A stretch of DNA of 61,836 nucleotides from positions 1 to 61,836 of the forward strand of contig MGZK01000003.1 in NCBI GenBank assembly GCA_001802125.1, written 5' to 3'. This document shows, one piece after another, positions 7,141-15,200 of this stretch. Position numbers and translations under genes: made by a program. The notes under the pieces were generated by a model. The model did no database searches, was not told the DNA's origin, and saw only the letters and a program-made list of their open reading frames with translations. Each line of letters starts with the position of its first letter. Within the stretch, counting starts at the first letter, position 1. The DNA is from Geobacteraceae bacterium GWC2_55_20. GTDB lineage: Bacteria > Desulfobacterota > Desulfuromonadia > Geobacterales > Pseudopelobacteraceae.

Positions 7141-10100
7141 ATGACAACGCATAACAAGAACAACTCAGGGTTTGGCTTGCGATCTCTGTTGCGTCTGACG
7201 GTATTCATGCTGGTGATGGCCTTTACCTGCCCGACCTTTGCGGCCTCGCCGGATGTTGTCATCAGCCAGGTGTATGGCGGTGGCGGTAATACCGGTGCTA
7301 CGTACAAGAACGACTTTATCGAGCTGTTCAACCGGGGGAGCAGCCCGGTCAGCCTCAATGGCTGGTCGGTGCAGTACGCCTCGGCAACCGGCACGACCTG
7401 GGCGGTTACCAGCCTCACCAATGTGACACTCCAACCCGGCCAGTATTATCTGGTTAAGGAGGCAGCCGGAACCGGCGGTACAGTCTACCTGCCGACGCCT
7501 GACGCTACAGGTTCCATCGCCATGAGCTCCACCGCCGGCAAGGTTGCGCTGGTTACCGCTACCGTACCCCTCAGCGGCGCATGTCCGGGCGGCTTCAAAG
7601 ATCTGGTCGGATATGGCAGCACGGTAAACTGCTCCGAAGGGAGCGCGCCAACACCGGCGCCGAGCAACACGACCGCTGTTTTGCGTGCGGGTAACGGCTG
7701 TACCGACACGGACGTGAACAGCAACGATTTCTCAGCGGGCACGCCGTTCCCTCGCAACACAGCATCAACGGCCAACGCCTGTACGTCGCCCAGTACCTTC
7801 CTTCTCACCACGACAATCGCCGGCAACGGGTCGGGCAGCGTCACCGGAGTAACCAACCCGTATGCCGCGGGCAGTAATGCCACCATTACCGCGGTACCGG
7901 GTTCCAATTCGGCCTTCACGTCCTGGAGCGACTGCTCGACCAGCACCATGCTGACCATCAATGTGACGATGGACAGCAGCAAGACCTGCACGGCGAATTT
8001 CACCGCCACCGCCGCCGGCCTGACCATCTTCCACGTGAACGACACCCATGCCCGGCTGACGCCGCACAAGATGATTCCGCCGGCTCACAGCCCGGTAAAC
8101 GGACCCTTCGAAGAGGTGGGCGGGGCCGCCCACCTTGCCGGCAAAATGTTGCAGCTGACCGCCGTAAACCCCGATTCGCTGGTGCTCGATGCCGGTGACA
8201 TGTCCGAAGGGAATCCGATCGGCGACATGACCTTTGACGGTTGCGCCGCCGGCGGCACGCCGGGGATGAGCAGCAACTGCGGCATGACCACGTTCTACGG
8301 CATGCTTTCGGACAAGCTGAAACTGGTGCCCGGCCGCAACGGCCGCGGCCTTGACGCGGTGGTGGTCGGGAACCATGACGTGCGTGATGCCAGCTACATC
8401 GGGAACCTGCAGGCCCTGCAGGCAACCGGGGTGCCGGTGGTGTCGGTCAACGTGCGCAACAAGACCACCCACCTCCCTTATTTTGCCCCCTACACCGTTA
8501 CCACGGTCAACGGCAAGAAGGTCGGCGTAATCGGCTATACCAATCCATCGGGCGACATCGGACCGTCCCTGACAGACACCCTGGAAGTGGTCTCCTGTAC
8601 CTGGACCGGCAGCACGGTCTGCAATATCTCCGATTACGTTACCCAGCTTCGAAACGAGCCCAACAACGTTGATCTGGTGGTGCTGCTTTCCCATCTCGGC
8701 CACAGCGCCCTGGTGGACCCTGCGGCGCCGGTCCTGGCCGATACCGGCACTCCCAAGCTGCCGGAGGTGGTGGTCACCGGCCACTGGCACACCATTGCCG
8801 ACACAGCCTGGCAGCCTGATTCTCTCAACTACAAAACCATCTTCAGTGAAGCCGGCAGCTACATGAAATACATCGGCGAGCTGCAGGTCACCGATGCGGG
8901 CAGGTTTTTCGCCAACAGCAACCATCTGATCCGCAACGCCGACATCACCCCTGACCCGGACGTGCAGTCCTACGTCAACGGGTTGATTGCCCTGTACGAT
9001 TCCGCCAATCCCGGCCGCCCGGTGAATGAAGTCATCGGCTACACCGCCGACAACCTGTTGCTGGACAACGAAATGAAATGGTGGTCGACCAACGAGTACC
9101 CCTGGAGCGGCAACAACACCGCCGGCCAGTGGATCAGCGATGCCGTGCAGTGGAAGGCCGAACAGATCTTCGGTTCCTGTGATCTGGCCATCGAGACCGG
9201 CGGCGGCGTTCGTGCCGACATCCCGGCGGGTCCGGTCACCTATCTGCAGATTTACGAGACCTTCCCCTGGAGCGACGATTTCTTCTACCGGATCAACATG
9301 ACCGGCCAGGAGATCGTCAATTTCCTCAAGGAAACCAACCTGAACGCCGGCTTCTCCCGGCAGCTCGACGTGACCGCCTATGACGGCGTGCCGACCGAAG
9401 TCAGATTCAACGGCCAGCCGATCGAGCTGAACCGCACCTATACCGTGGCGATCAACAACTACCTGTATGCTAACCCGCCGAGCGGCTGGACCTGGTCCGA
9501 CACGGCTCCTCTTACATCGACCATCCTGTGCCGCGACGGCATCGTCGACTACATGCGCCAGTTCACCGCCAACAATCCCTACACGGTCGGTGGGCCGCGT
9601 TACCACATGAACACAGAATTCTCCGGCGGCTACCGCGCCGTAGTCACCATGCTGACCGACAGCCAGGCAAACCCGACCTATGAAACAGCCTTTATCCGCT
9701 TCCTGAGCGCCACCCCCGAGACTCTGGCCCGCCGCGGCACTCCGCAGGTGCCGGCTGATCTGGTCAATGAAGACGGCAGCATCAATCCGGCCCACCACCT
9801 GGCCGAAAACGAGCTGTACCGCAGCTATCTCGGATTCAAGGCCGGTGCGTTGAAACATGGCGACATCATCGAAACCTGGGGCAAGGGGAGCTTCTACGGC
9901 GGCAACCCGGAATTTGTCGATCAGGAAGGGATCCGGTCAGACGGTGTTGAGTTCAAGATTATCGGGTTCGACCCCAGCCTGGCCAAACCGGCCTTCATGA
10001 CATCCATCAATGCCTTCTGGAACGACCACAACAAGAACCGCTATGTCCAGTTTCTGGCGAAAAAAGCGGGAACCAGCTCCGTAACCGACCAAAACGGGCA

Positions 10101-11871
10101 GACCATCACCCTGATGGACGTTACCGGTTATGCCAATATTGCCAGCATCCCCGGCAACATCGGAGATACGCTGCTGATTTCCGGCGTACTGTCCATGGAG
10201 AGCTATGGAATGCGCTTCCGCTGCGACGGTGTTGTTCTTACCGCTCTCACACTGCCGGCAGCGTCCCCGCTCTCGTCACGCATTGCCCCGGCGCCGGCCG
10301 GCAGCAGTGCTTCACCACTCACCCTTACCGCGACCGCATCCACAACCAATAACAGCTTCACTCTCGCCCCTGTTGCCGATGCCCAGGTGGCCAGCGCCTA
10401 CCCGACCATAAACTACGGCACCGGCGCCAATCTTTATCTGCAAAGTTCCACCAGCGGCTACGGCAATGAGCGGGGCTGGCTGAAATTTGATCTTTCCGGC
10501 CTTCCAGCCGACGCAACCATTGCCAGCGCCAACCTTCAGCTCTACAACTGGAAGGTCGCCGGAGAGTCAATGCCTGCTTCCATCCACCCCGTTAATGACG
10601 ACAGCTGGACCGAAACCGGAATCACCTGGAGCAGCCAGCCGGTGTTCGATCCGTCGCCGCTTGATACGAAAACACTCGTCGCCGGAACACCGAATCTCTG
10701 GTACGGATGGGATGTCACTCCGTTTGTCCAGAACCAGTGGAGCGGCGACAAAATGGTGTCGCTGCTGGTTAAGCCGGTAACCGAGAACTCAACCGCCATT
10801 CCGGCGCCGAGCTACGGCTTCGATGCCAAGGAGTACGGCAGTAACGGCCCGATGTTGCAGGTCACGCTCCAGGCTCCCCCGGTAACGGTGGCTGAGGTGG
10901 CGTTTTTCTATCGCTACTCGGCGGATAACAGTAACTGGGGTGCATGGACTCAGTACGGATTTCCCGCTACGACGGTCCCATACACGACTTCGTTTACTTA
11001 TCCTCAAGGTTACGGCTACTACGAGTTCTACAGCCGCGCCATGGACAGCAGCAACAACGTGGAGCCGGAGCCTGCTGCTGCCCATACCGCGACGCATTAC
11101 ACAGCCGCTCCACCGTATACATCCGAAGCGATTGTAACCCTCGGCGGCCTGACAGCAACGTACGACGGAACTGCAAAAGCACCTGCCGTCACCACTGTCC
11201 CTCCAGGGCTGTCGTACAGCATTACCTACAACGGCAACAGTTCCGTGCCGTTTGCCGTCGGTGCTTACACTGTTGTGGCAACGGTGACCCAGGCCGGGTA
11301 TACCGGCTCGGCAACCGATACGTTCAGAATCATCAAGGCAACCGCCACCGTCAATCTCGGCAACTGGAGCTTTACCTACAACGGGGGACAAAAACAGGTG
11401 ACCGCTTCCACCATACCGCCGGGGCTTCCGGTTATAATAACTTATGGCGGGTCAACCATACCACCTGTCAACGCCGGGACCTATCCGCTGGTCGCCACGG
11501 TAGACTCTCCTACCTACCAGGGAACAGCAACCGGAACCCTGGTAATCACACCTGCCGCAGCCACGGTCACACCAGGTGTCCTTGACTTCACCTATGACGG
11601 CAATCCAAAGAGTGTTACCGTGACCACGGAGCCACTTGGACTGTCGTACAGCATCACCTACAACGGATCATCAGATCCACCGACAGAAGCCGGAACCTAT
11701 GCCGTTCTGGCAACGGTAACCGACCCCAACTACACCGGGAACTCAACCGCCACAATGACCATTGTTGACACGACAGCAGTACCGGTGCCAGCCCTCGGCC
11801 CCTTGGGGATCCTGGTCGCGGTTGCAGGACTCTCCGGCGTCATGCTTCGTCGGCGCAAGTCGTTAATATAG
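7141..11871 (+). CDS. Giant exported lamin-tail / 5'-nucleotidase / CBM96 / MBG protein with IPTL-like CTERM
   Basis: A 1576-residue secreted protein. The ATG at 7141 is chosen because AAGGAG (7129-7134) lies 6 bp upstream. Modules in order: signal peptide (1-35); lamin tail domain (about 36-210); a divergent InlB-type repeat (about 220-295); a UshA-like metallophosphoesterase (about 300-590: HVNDTHA, DAGDMSEGN, VGNHD, GHWHT); the 5'-nucleotidase C-terminal domain (about 630-800, ETGGGVRADIP); an unassigned region (about 840-1045); a CBM96/DNRLRE-like domain (about 1075-1240); three MBG-type repeats (about 1330-1545). The tail is VPVPALGPLG, a hydrophobic helix and LRRRKSLI, resembling IPTLxxWG-CTERM signals processed by exosortase H. 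An XrtH-like gene lies 1 kb downstream. Likely role: surface nucleotide or phosphoester hydrolysis. Confidence 0.88.
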   Translation: MTTHNKNNSGFGLRSLLRLTVFMLVMAFTCPTFAASPDVVISQVYGGGGNTGATYKNDFIELFNRGSSPVSLNGWSVQYASATGTTWAVTSLTNVTLQPGQYYLVKEAAGTGGTVYLPTPDATGSIAMSSTAGKVALVTATVPLSGACPGGFKDLVGYGSTVNCSEGSAPTPAPSNTTAVLRAGNGCTDTDVNSNDFSAGTPFPRNTASTANACTSPSTFLLTTTIAGNGSGSVTGVTNPYAAGSNATITAVPGSNSAFTSWSDCSTSTMLTINVTMDSSKTCTANFTATAAGLTIFHVNDTHARLTPHKMIPPAHSPVNGPFEEVGGAAHLAGKMLQLTAVNPDSLVLDAGDMSEGNPIGDMTFDGCAAGGTPGMSSNCGMTTFYGMLSDKLKLVPGRNGRGLDAVVVGNHDVRDASYIGNLQALQATGVPVVSVNVRNKTTHLPYFAPYTVTTVNGKKVGVIGYTNPSGDIGPSLTDTLEVVSCTWTGSTVCNISDYVTQLRNEPNNVDLVVLLSHLGHSALVDPAAPVLADTGTPKLPEVVVTGHWHTIADTAWQPDSLNYKTIFSEAGSYMKYIGELQVTDAGRFFANSNHLIRNADITPDPDVQSYVNGLIALYDSANPGRPVNEVIGYTADNLLLDNEMKWWSTNEYPWSGNNTAGQWISDAVQWKAEQIFGSCDLAIETGGGVRADIPAGPVTYLQIYETFPWSDDFFYRINMTGQEIVNFLKETNLNAGFSRQLDVTAYDGVPTEVRFNGQPIELNRTYTVAINNYLYANPPSGWTWSDTAPLTSTILCRDGIVDYMRQFTANNPYTVGGPRYHMNTEFSGGYRAVVTMLTDSQANPTYETAFIRFLSATPETLARRGTPQVPADLVNEDGSINPAHHLAENELYRSYLGFKAGALKHGDIIETWGKGSFYGGNPEFVDQEGIRSDGVEFKIIGFDPSLAKPAFMTSINAFWNDHNKNRYVQFLAKKAGTSSVTDQNGQTITLMDVTGYANIASIPGNIGDTLLISGVLSMESYGMRFRCDGVVLTALTLPAASPLSSRIAPAPAGSSASPLTLTATASTTNNSFTLAPVADAQVASAYPTINYGTGANLYLQSSTSGYGNERGWLKFDLSGLPADATIASANLQLYNWKVAGESMPASIHPVNDDSWTETGITWSSQPVFDPSPLDTKTLVAGTPNLWYGWDVTPFVQNQWSGDKMVSLLVKPVTENSTAIPAPSYGFDAKEYGSNGPMLQVTLQAPPVTVAEVAFFYRYSADNSNWGAWTQYGFPATTVPYTTSFTYPQGYGYYEFYSRAMDSSNNVEPEPAAAHTATHYTAAPPYTSEAIVTLGGLTATYDGTAKAPAVTTVPPGLSYSITYNGNSSVPFAVGAYTVVATVTQAGYTGSATDTFRIIKATATVNLGNWSFTYNGGQKQVTASTIPPGLPVIITYGGSTIPPVNAGTYPLVATVDSPTYQGTATGTLVITPAAATVTPGVLDFTYDGNPKSVTVTTEPLGLSYSITYNGSSDPPTEAGTYAVLATVTDPNYTGNSTATMTIVDTTAVPVPALGPLGILVAVAGLSGVMLRRRKSLI

Positions 11872-11893
11872 AGCAGTAGCAGAAACAGTAACA

Positions 11894-11934
11894 AAAACTT
11901 TGGCCCGGAACTACACCCCGGGCCAAAGTTTTTT
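11894..11934 (+). terminator. Intrinsic terminator of the giant nucleotidase gene
   Basis: A 15-bp stem (11894-11908 with 11918-11932, core TTTGGCCCGG) runs into TTTTTT (11929-11934). It lies 23 bp after the stop. Its A-rich left arm makes it potentially bidirectional, so it could also serve the small genes converging from the right. Confidence 0.85.
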
Positions 11935-12015
11935 GCTGAATCGTTACACCTTGTCGATGCGGAGTTGTTATATATAAAGAAAGTCGTGTTGAGTGGTTTT
12001 AATGTTAAGGGGGGA

Positions 12016-12249
12016 TTATGCTGTTAATATTCTACTGTCTGCATACGAATATAGATCATTGACACTCTCATTCCGTCGCCAACCGTAATAGGATTTTTCT
12101 TCATGGAATAAAGTTTGTTTGCAGCTTAATTCAGACCGTATCTTATGCAACGGTGTGACTTGGCTGGCCACAATTTCAAATTCGGGATCTCCAGGGCGAT
12201 AGCATTTGCAGTCGACTAACTCAAGTGGCATATTTTTAATCTTTCTCAT
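12016..12249 (-). CDS. Small hypothetical protein (77 aa) downstream of an RHH gene
   Basis: The frame from ATG at 12249 (GAGG about 9 bp upstream) encodes about 77 residues starting MRKIKNMPLELVDCKCYRPG. No family is recognised. It follows the ribbon-helix-helix gene by 58 bp on the same strand, a layout reminiscent of antitoxin-toxin pairs, but it has no recognisable toxin motif. A longer in-frame start at 12366 would overlap the RHH gene and lacks a clear ribosome binding site. The local sequence is AT-richer than its flanks, hinting at recent acquisition. Confidence 0.4.
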   Translation of the reverse strand: MRKIKNMPLELVDCKCYRPGDPEFEIVASQVTPLHKIRSELSCKQTLFHEEKSYYGWRRNESVNDLYSYADSRILTA

Positions 12250-12307
12250 TTGCGTAACCTCTGTCGTTATTGGGATCAGATTGTGTTTTGAAGCATTAAT
12301 CAAATAA

Positions 12308-12490
12308 CTATGCCGTATGTCCCATGCCGGAGTCGTATTGGTTATTGGTAAAGCTCTCCATGGCATGCCGCATCATATCCGATATGCTCAACTTGTGACG
12401 CGACGCTAATTTTTTAAGAATCTGCCGTTCCTTTTCACTTACTCTCATCGAAATGATGTTGCTGCGTGGTGTGACTTTGGTTTTTGCCAT
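12308..12490 (-). CDS. Ribbon-helix-helix (CopG/Arc-like) DNA-binding protein
   Basis: A 60-residue protein with GGAG about 7 bp before the ATG. Residues 10-45 (SNIISMRVSEKERQ, then KLASRHKLSISDMMRHAM) match the beta-strand/helix/helix pattern of small RHH regulators such as CopG or antitoxins. It probably binds DNA as a dimer and may autoregulate itself and the small gene behind it. It could be an antitoxin, a mobile-element remnant regulator or a stand-alone repressor. Confidence 0.65.
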   Translation of the reverse strand: MAKTKVTPRSNIISMRVSEKERQILKKLASRHKLSISDMMRHAMESFTNNQYDSGMGHTA

Positions 12491-12903
12491 GATAGATCTC
12501 CATAATTTGCTGAAAAATAAATAACGAAATCCGCCCGCTGGCTAACGTCGGGCCATCGAATCGATCAGTTCTTTTAATATGTTCACTATAGCAAGACTTT
12601 ATTGAAGTGAAGTTGAGAAGAGGTAAATATTTGGTTACATATTGCTGGGATAATTGGTGGATTTATAGAATTGAGCCGCTATGTGAAGTTGTTGTTACCA
12701 ACAATTAACAATCCTGTCATGCAACCGACAATTGGATTTGCTATATTTGCCGCAACCTGAAACCAGAGTAAGGAACGCGGAATACAGGGCCCATTAAACG
12801 TGGAGGTTCCTATTTTGAAAAGTGTCTACTCTCCTCAGTCTCCACCCGGTCCAGGCAGAAATGCCCACCGGTGAATCGACACTGATTCTGGCAGAACATT
12901 CCC
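12491..12903. other. Intergenic region between RHH gene and exosortase gene
   Basis: 413 bp, AT-rich on the left. TATAGT on the minus strand near 12585 could be the -10 of the RHH gene. A PhoB-like array with -10 (12692-12747) points toward the exosortase. A GGAGG near 12802 is followed by short frames starting at TTG 12814 and ATG 12861 that stop quickly; they look non-coding. Confidence 0.5.
12692..12747 (+). promoter_or_regulatory. PhoB-type promoter candidate for the XrtH-like exosortase
   Basis: Half-sites TTGTTAC (12692), AATTAAC (12703), CTGTCAT (12714, perfect Pho half-site) and CCGACAA (12725) are spaced every 11 bp. Exactly 10 bp after the last comes the -10 TATATT (12742-12747). 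The predicted leader to the exosortase start is about 150 nt. Confidence 0.5.
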
Positions 12904-13869
12904 ATGGTGGATAGACGTACTCCCCCATGGCTCCGTTTTGCGCTGTTCTGCACGCTGTTCATGCTGACAGCGCTCTGGCTGGAGCCGCATCTGGCGCCGC
13001 TCTGCCGTGCAACCGCCGGCCAGGTGGGCGCACTGTTGAGCCTGTTCGGATATTCGCCCCAAGTGAGGGGCGACCTGGTGATTCTGCAGGGATTTACCGC
13101 CAGGATCGTCACCGAATGCACACCGCTGTATGCCTGCCTGCTGTATGGCGCATTCGTTCTGGCTCAGCCCGCCTCGTTGCGGCGCACTCTGGCGGGTCTG
13201 CTTGTGGGTGGGATGGTTATCTCCGCGATGAATCTCATGCGGATCGCTTTCGTTACCGCGGCCGGTCCTTTCGTATCTGGATTTATGTTCGATGTCCTGC
13301 ATGTCTACCTTGGGCAGGTTGCCATGTTGATACTGGTAGTGGCGGCCGCTTTGGCCTGGATGCGATGGAACTCCGCCGGACCGTCTCCGTTCCCGTTCCT
13401 GCTGCGGGCCGGCTTGACCGCCACGGCGCTTTTCGTTCCCTGGGTTGTCGTCAACCGGTCATATGTAGCGCTCCTCGACAGCCTGGTTGCGGTTTTCTTC
13501 TCTTTCCTGTACCCCGGTTACCAGCTTCTGACGCCTCGTCCTTTTGCGATCTACAATCACACCTTCGCTGTTCCGCTCTTTATAGCCCTGGTTCTGGCCG
13601 GACACACCGCCTGGACATGGCGACGGCTGGCGGCAGTGGTCGTCGGGGTCGTTCTGATCGCCGGCTGTCATACCCTGTTCCGGATCAGCCATGTCGTCTG
13701 GACCGCACTGGACATTCCGGAAATAATGCCGCTTCATCAGGGTGTCTACCTGATGGGCCAGTTTCTGCTGCCGTTTCTGTTCTGGATTCGGCTGGATAAG
13801 TTTTGGGGTAGGGGAAGTTCCGTGGATGAGCAGTCAATTGTAACCCGAAAAGTCGTAATACAACCTTGA
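12904..13869 (+). CDS. XrtH-like exosortase with extra C-terminal membrane half
   Basis: A 321-residue polytopic inner-membrane protein. The N-terminal half (about 1-160) has the exosortase/archaeosortase catalytic pattern: Cys72 in TECTPLYAC, Arg113 in NLMRIAF and His133 in DVLHVYLGQ, each at a membrane-segment edge. The HVYLGQ motif is typical of exosortase H, which processes IPTL-type signals; such a signal ends the large protein encoded just upstream. The C-terminal half (about 165-321) adds roughly four more membrane segments and a periplasmic loop, which I do not recognise. The start is ATG 12904 or GTG 12907; neither has a good ribosome binding site and an in-frame stop at 12883 excludes an earlier start. 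The subfamily name is an inference. Confidence 0.75.
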   Translation: MVDRRTPPWLRFALFCTLFMLTALWLEPHLAPLCRATAGQVGALLSLFGYSPQVRGDLVILQGFTARIVTECTPLYACLLYGAFVLAQPASLRRTLAGLLVGGMVISAMNLMRIAFVTAAGPFVSGFMFDVLHVYLGQVAMLILVVAAALAWMRWNSAGPSPFPFLLRAGLTATALFVPWVVVNRSYVALLDSLVAVFFSFLYPGYQLLTPRPFAIYNHTFAVPLFIALVLAGHTAWTWRRLAAVVVGVVLIAGCHTLFRISHVVWTALDIPEIMPLHQGVYLMGQFLLPFLFWIRLDKFWGRGSSVDEQSIVTRKVVIQP

Positions 13870-13887
13870 ATCTTCATAGTGGATAGA

Positions 13888-14814
13888 TCATTTATGCGTC
13901 TGCTCTTTAACCTGTTTCGGCCGCCATTCGCGGGACATCTTCTGCCCTTCCGCGATCTGGGCCGGCGTCATCCTGAGCGCCAGGTTGTCCCGGGCGGTTC
14001 TGGCCGCTTCCAGCCCTCCGGCCGCGGCCAGGTTATACCACAGATACCCCAGCACGAAATCCTGATGGACTCCGAATCCCTTCTCATACAACCTGCCCAG
14101 GCGATACTGGGCCTCATGGTGTTCCTGCCCGGCAGCCAGTTGATACCAGTGACAGGCCGCAACCGGATCGCTGTTTACCCATTCGCCCTTTTCGTAAAGT
14201 TCCCCCAGGCTGTACTGGGCATCGGAGTCTCCCGCTTTTGCCGACTGTTGGTATAACTTTGTGCTTTCCTCGATGGATTTGACTACGCCTTCACCACGGC
14301 GGTACATCACACTGAGGTTATACAAGGCAGCGGCAAAGCCGCGTTTCCCCGCCCGGCGGTACCAGTGCAGCGCCTCCTTGTAATCCTGTGAAACACCTTC
14401 GCCCCGGTGGTACATGACCCCCAGGCTGTACTGGGCTTCTACAATATCCTGGTCCGCGGCCAGTCGGAACCAGCGGGCCGCTTCGGCGGAGTCGGGATCA
14501 CCGAGTTCGCCATGCTGGTACATTATGCCAAGATTGAATTGTGCCAGGGATTGACCCCGTTCCGCCGCCTTGCGATACCATTTGACAGCTTCAGCTGCAT
14601 TTCGGGAAACGCCCAGGCCCTTGTCATACATCACCCCCAGGTTGTACTGGGCATCGACATTACCGGATTCGGCCAGCGGCCTGATTTCCTTTAATGCGGC
14701 CGGATAATCTTTCTTTTCAAAATAACGGGTAGCGACGGCCATGTCGGTTCCGGCGTAAGAGGGGGCAGCGGCTAGAAGCGCAGAGCAGAGAAACAGGAAT
14801 GTGGCGACTGACAT
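13888..14814 (-). CDS. Exported Sel1-repeat (SLR) protein
   Basis: A 308-residue protein starting at ATG 14814, chosen because GGAG lies 8 bp upstream and a clean signal peptide (ending SYA) follows; a longer frame to 14916 lacks these. After the signal come about seven Sel1-like repeats (each near 36 residues, pattern AQYNLGVMYDKG...A..WYRKAA). Such alpha-solenoids act as protein-protein adaptors in the envelope. It converges on the exosortase gene with only 18 bp between stops; whether it partners the exosortase is unknown. Confidence 0.85.
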   Translation of the reverse strand: MSVATFLFLCSALLAAAPSYAGTDMAVATRYFEKKDYPAALKEIRPLAESGNVDAQYNLGVMYDKGLGVSRNAAEAVKWYRKAAERGQSLAQFNLGIMYQHGELGDPDSAEAARWFRLAADQDIVEAQYSLGVMYHRGEGVSQDYKEALHWYRRAGKRGFAAALYNLSVMYRRGEGVVKSIEESTKLYQQSAKAGDSDAQYSLGELYEKGEWVNSDPVAACHWYQLAAGQEHHEAQYRLGRLYEKGFGVHQDFVLGYLWYNLAAAGGLEAARTARDNLALRMTPAQIAEGQKMSREWRPKQVKEQTHK

Positions 14815-15200
14815 CAGATTTACTCCGATCCCGGTATAGTTAGTGATTATCCTGTCCATGTTGATGACGGCTGTGATGCCGTGGCCAACCTGGTGGCAGC
14901 TGCTCGCACTATACAAGTCGGACCGGTGGCGTCAATAGAAATTGGTATGGCGATCAGACGTAATGCGCCCCGGATCATATCTGCAACAAATCTTTTCCAA
15001 AAAGTTATCGCACCGCCTCAAGCCTGTAACAATTCTATGCTAGTCTCCTGAATCTGATTCGCCAGCCGGATGAATTCGTGTCGGCTGAATGGGAATACCG
15101 TTTTGGAAGTCGGGCAAGACGGATACTCTTGCCTGGCCACCCCATATGTCCGGACTGGTAGTGGGAGCAAAGCCAAAACAGAGGTCGGAGGTCTGACAGC
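14815..15200. other. Divergent intergenic region with structured glmS leader
   Basis: 386 bp between the Sel1 gene (minus) and glmS (plus). A Pho-like half-site CTGTAAC (15024-15030) and possible -10 hexamers TATGCT (15036) or TAGTCT (15041) suggest a glmS start near 15050. The ensuing ~150-nt leader can fold two hairpins: CAGCCG/CGGCTG (15063-15087) and GGCAAGA/TCTTGCC (15113-15133). No resemblance to the Gram-positive glmS ribozyme was seen. Confidence 0.4.

Noticed and set aside
7765-9858. Long open frame (about 700 codons) on the minus strand opposite the giant nucleotidase gene
   Set aside because: It is a shadow of GC-rich coding sequence: the plus strand has recognised domains, and the minus translation is low-complexity Gly/Val/His-rich without motifs or a ribosome binding site.
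15042-15200. glmS ribozyme
   Set aside because: The leader lacks the conserved core of the glmS ribozyme, which is characteristic of Gram-positive bacteria; only simple hairpins are visible.
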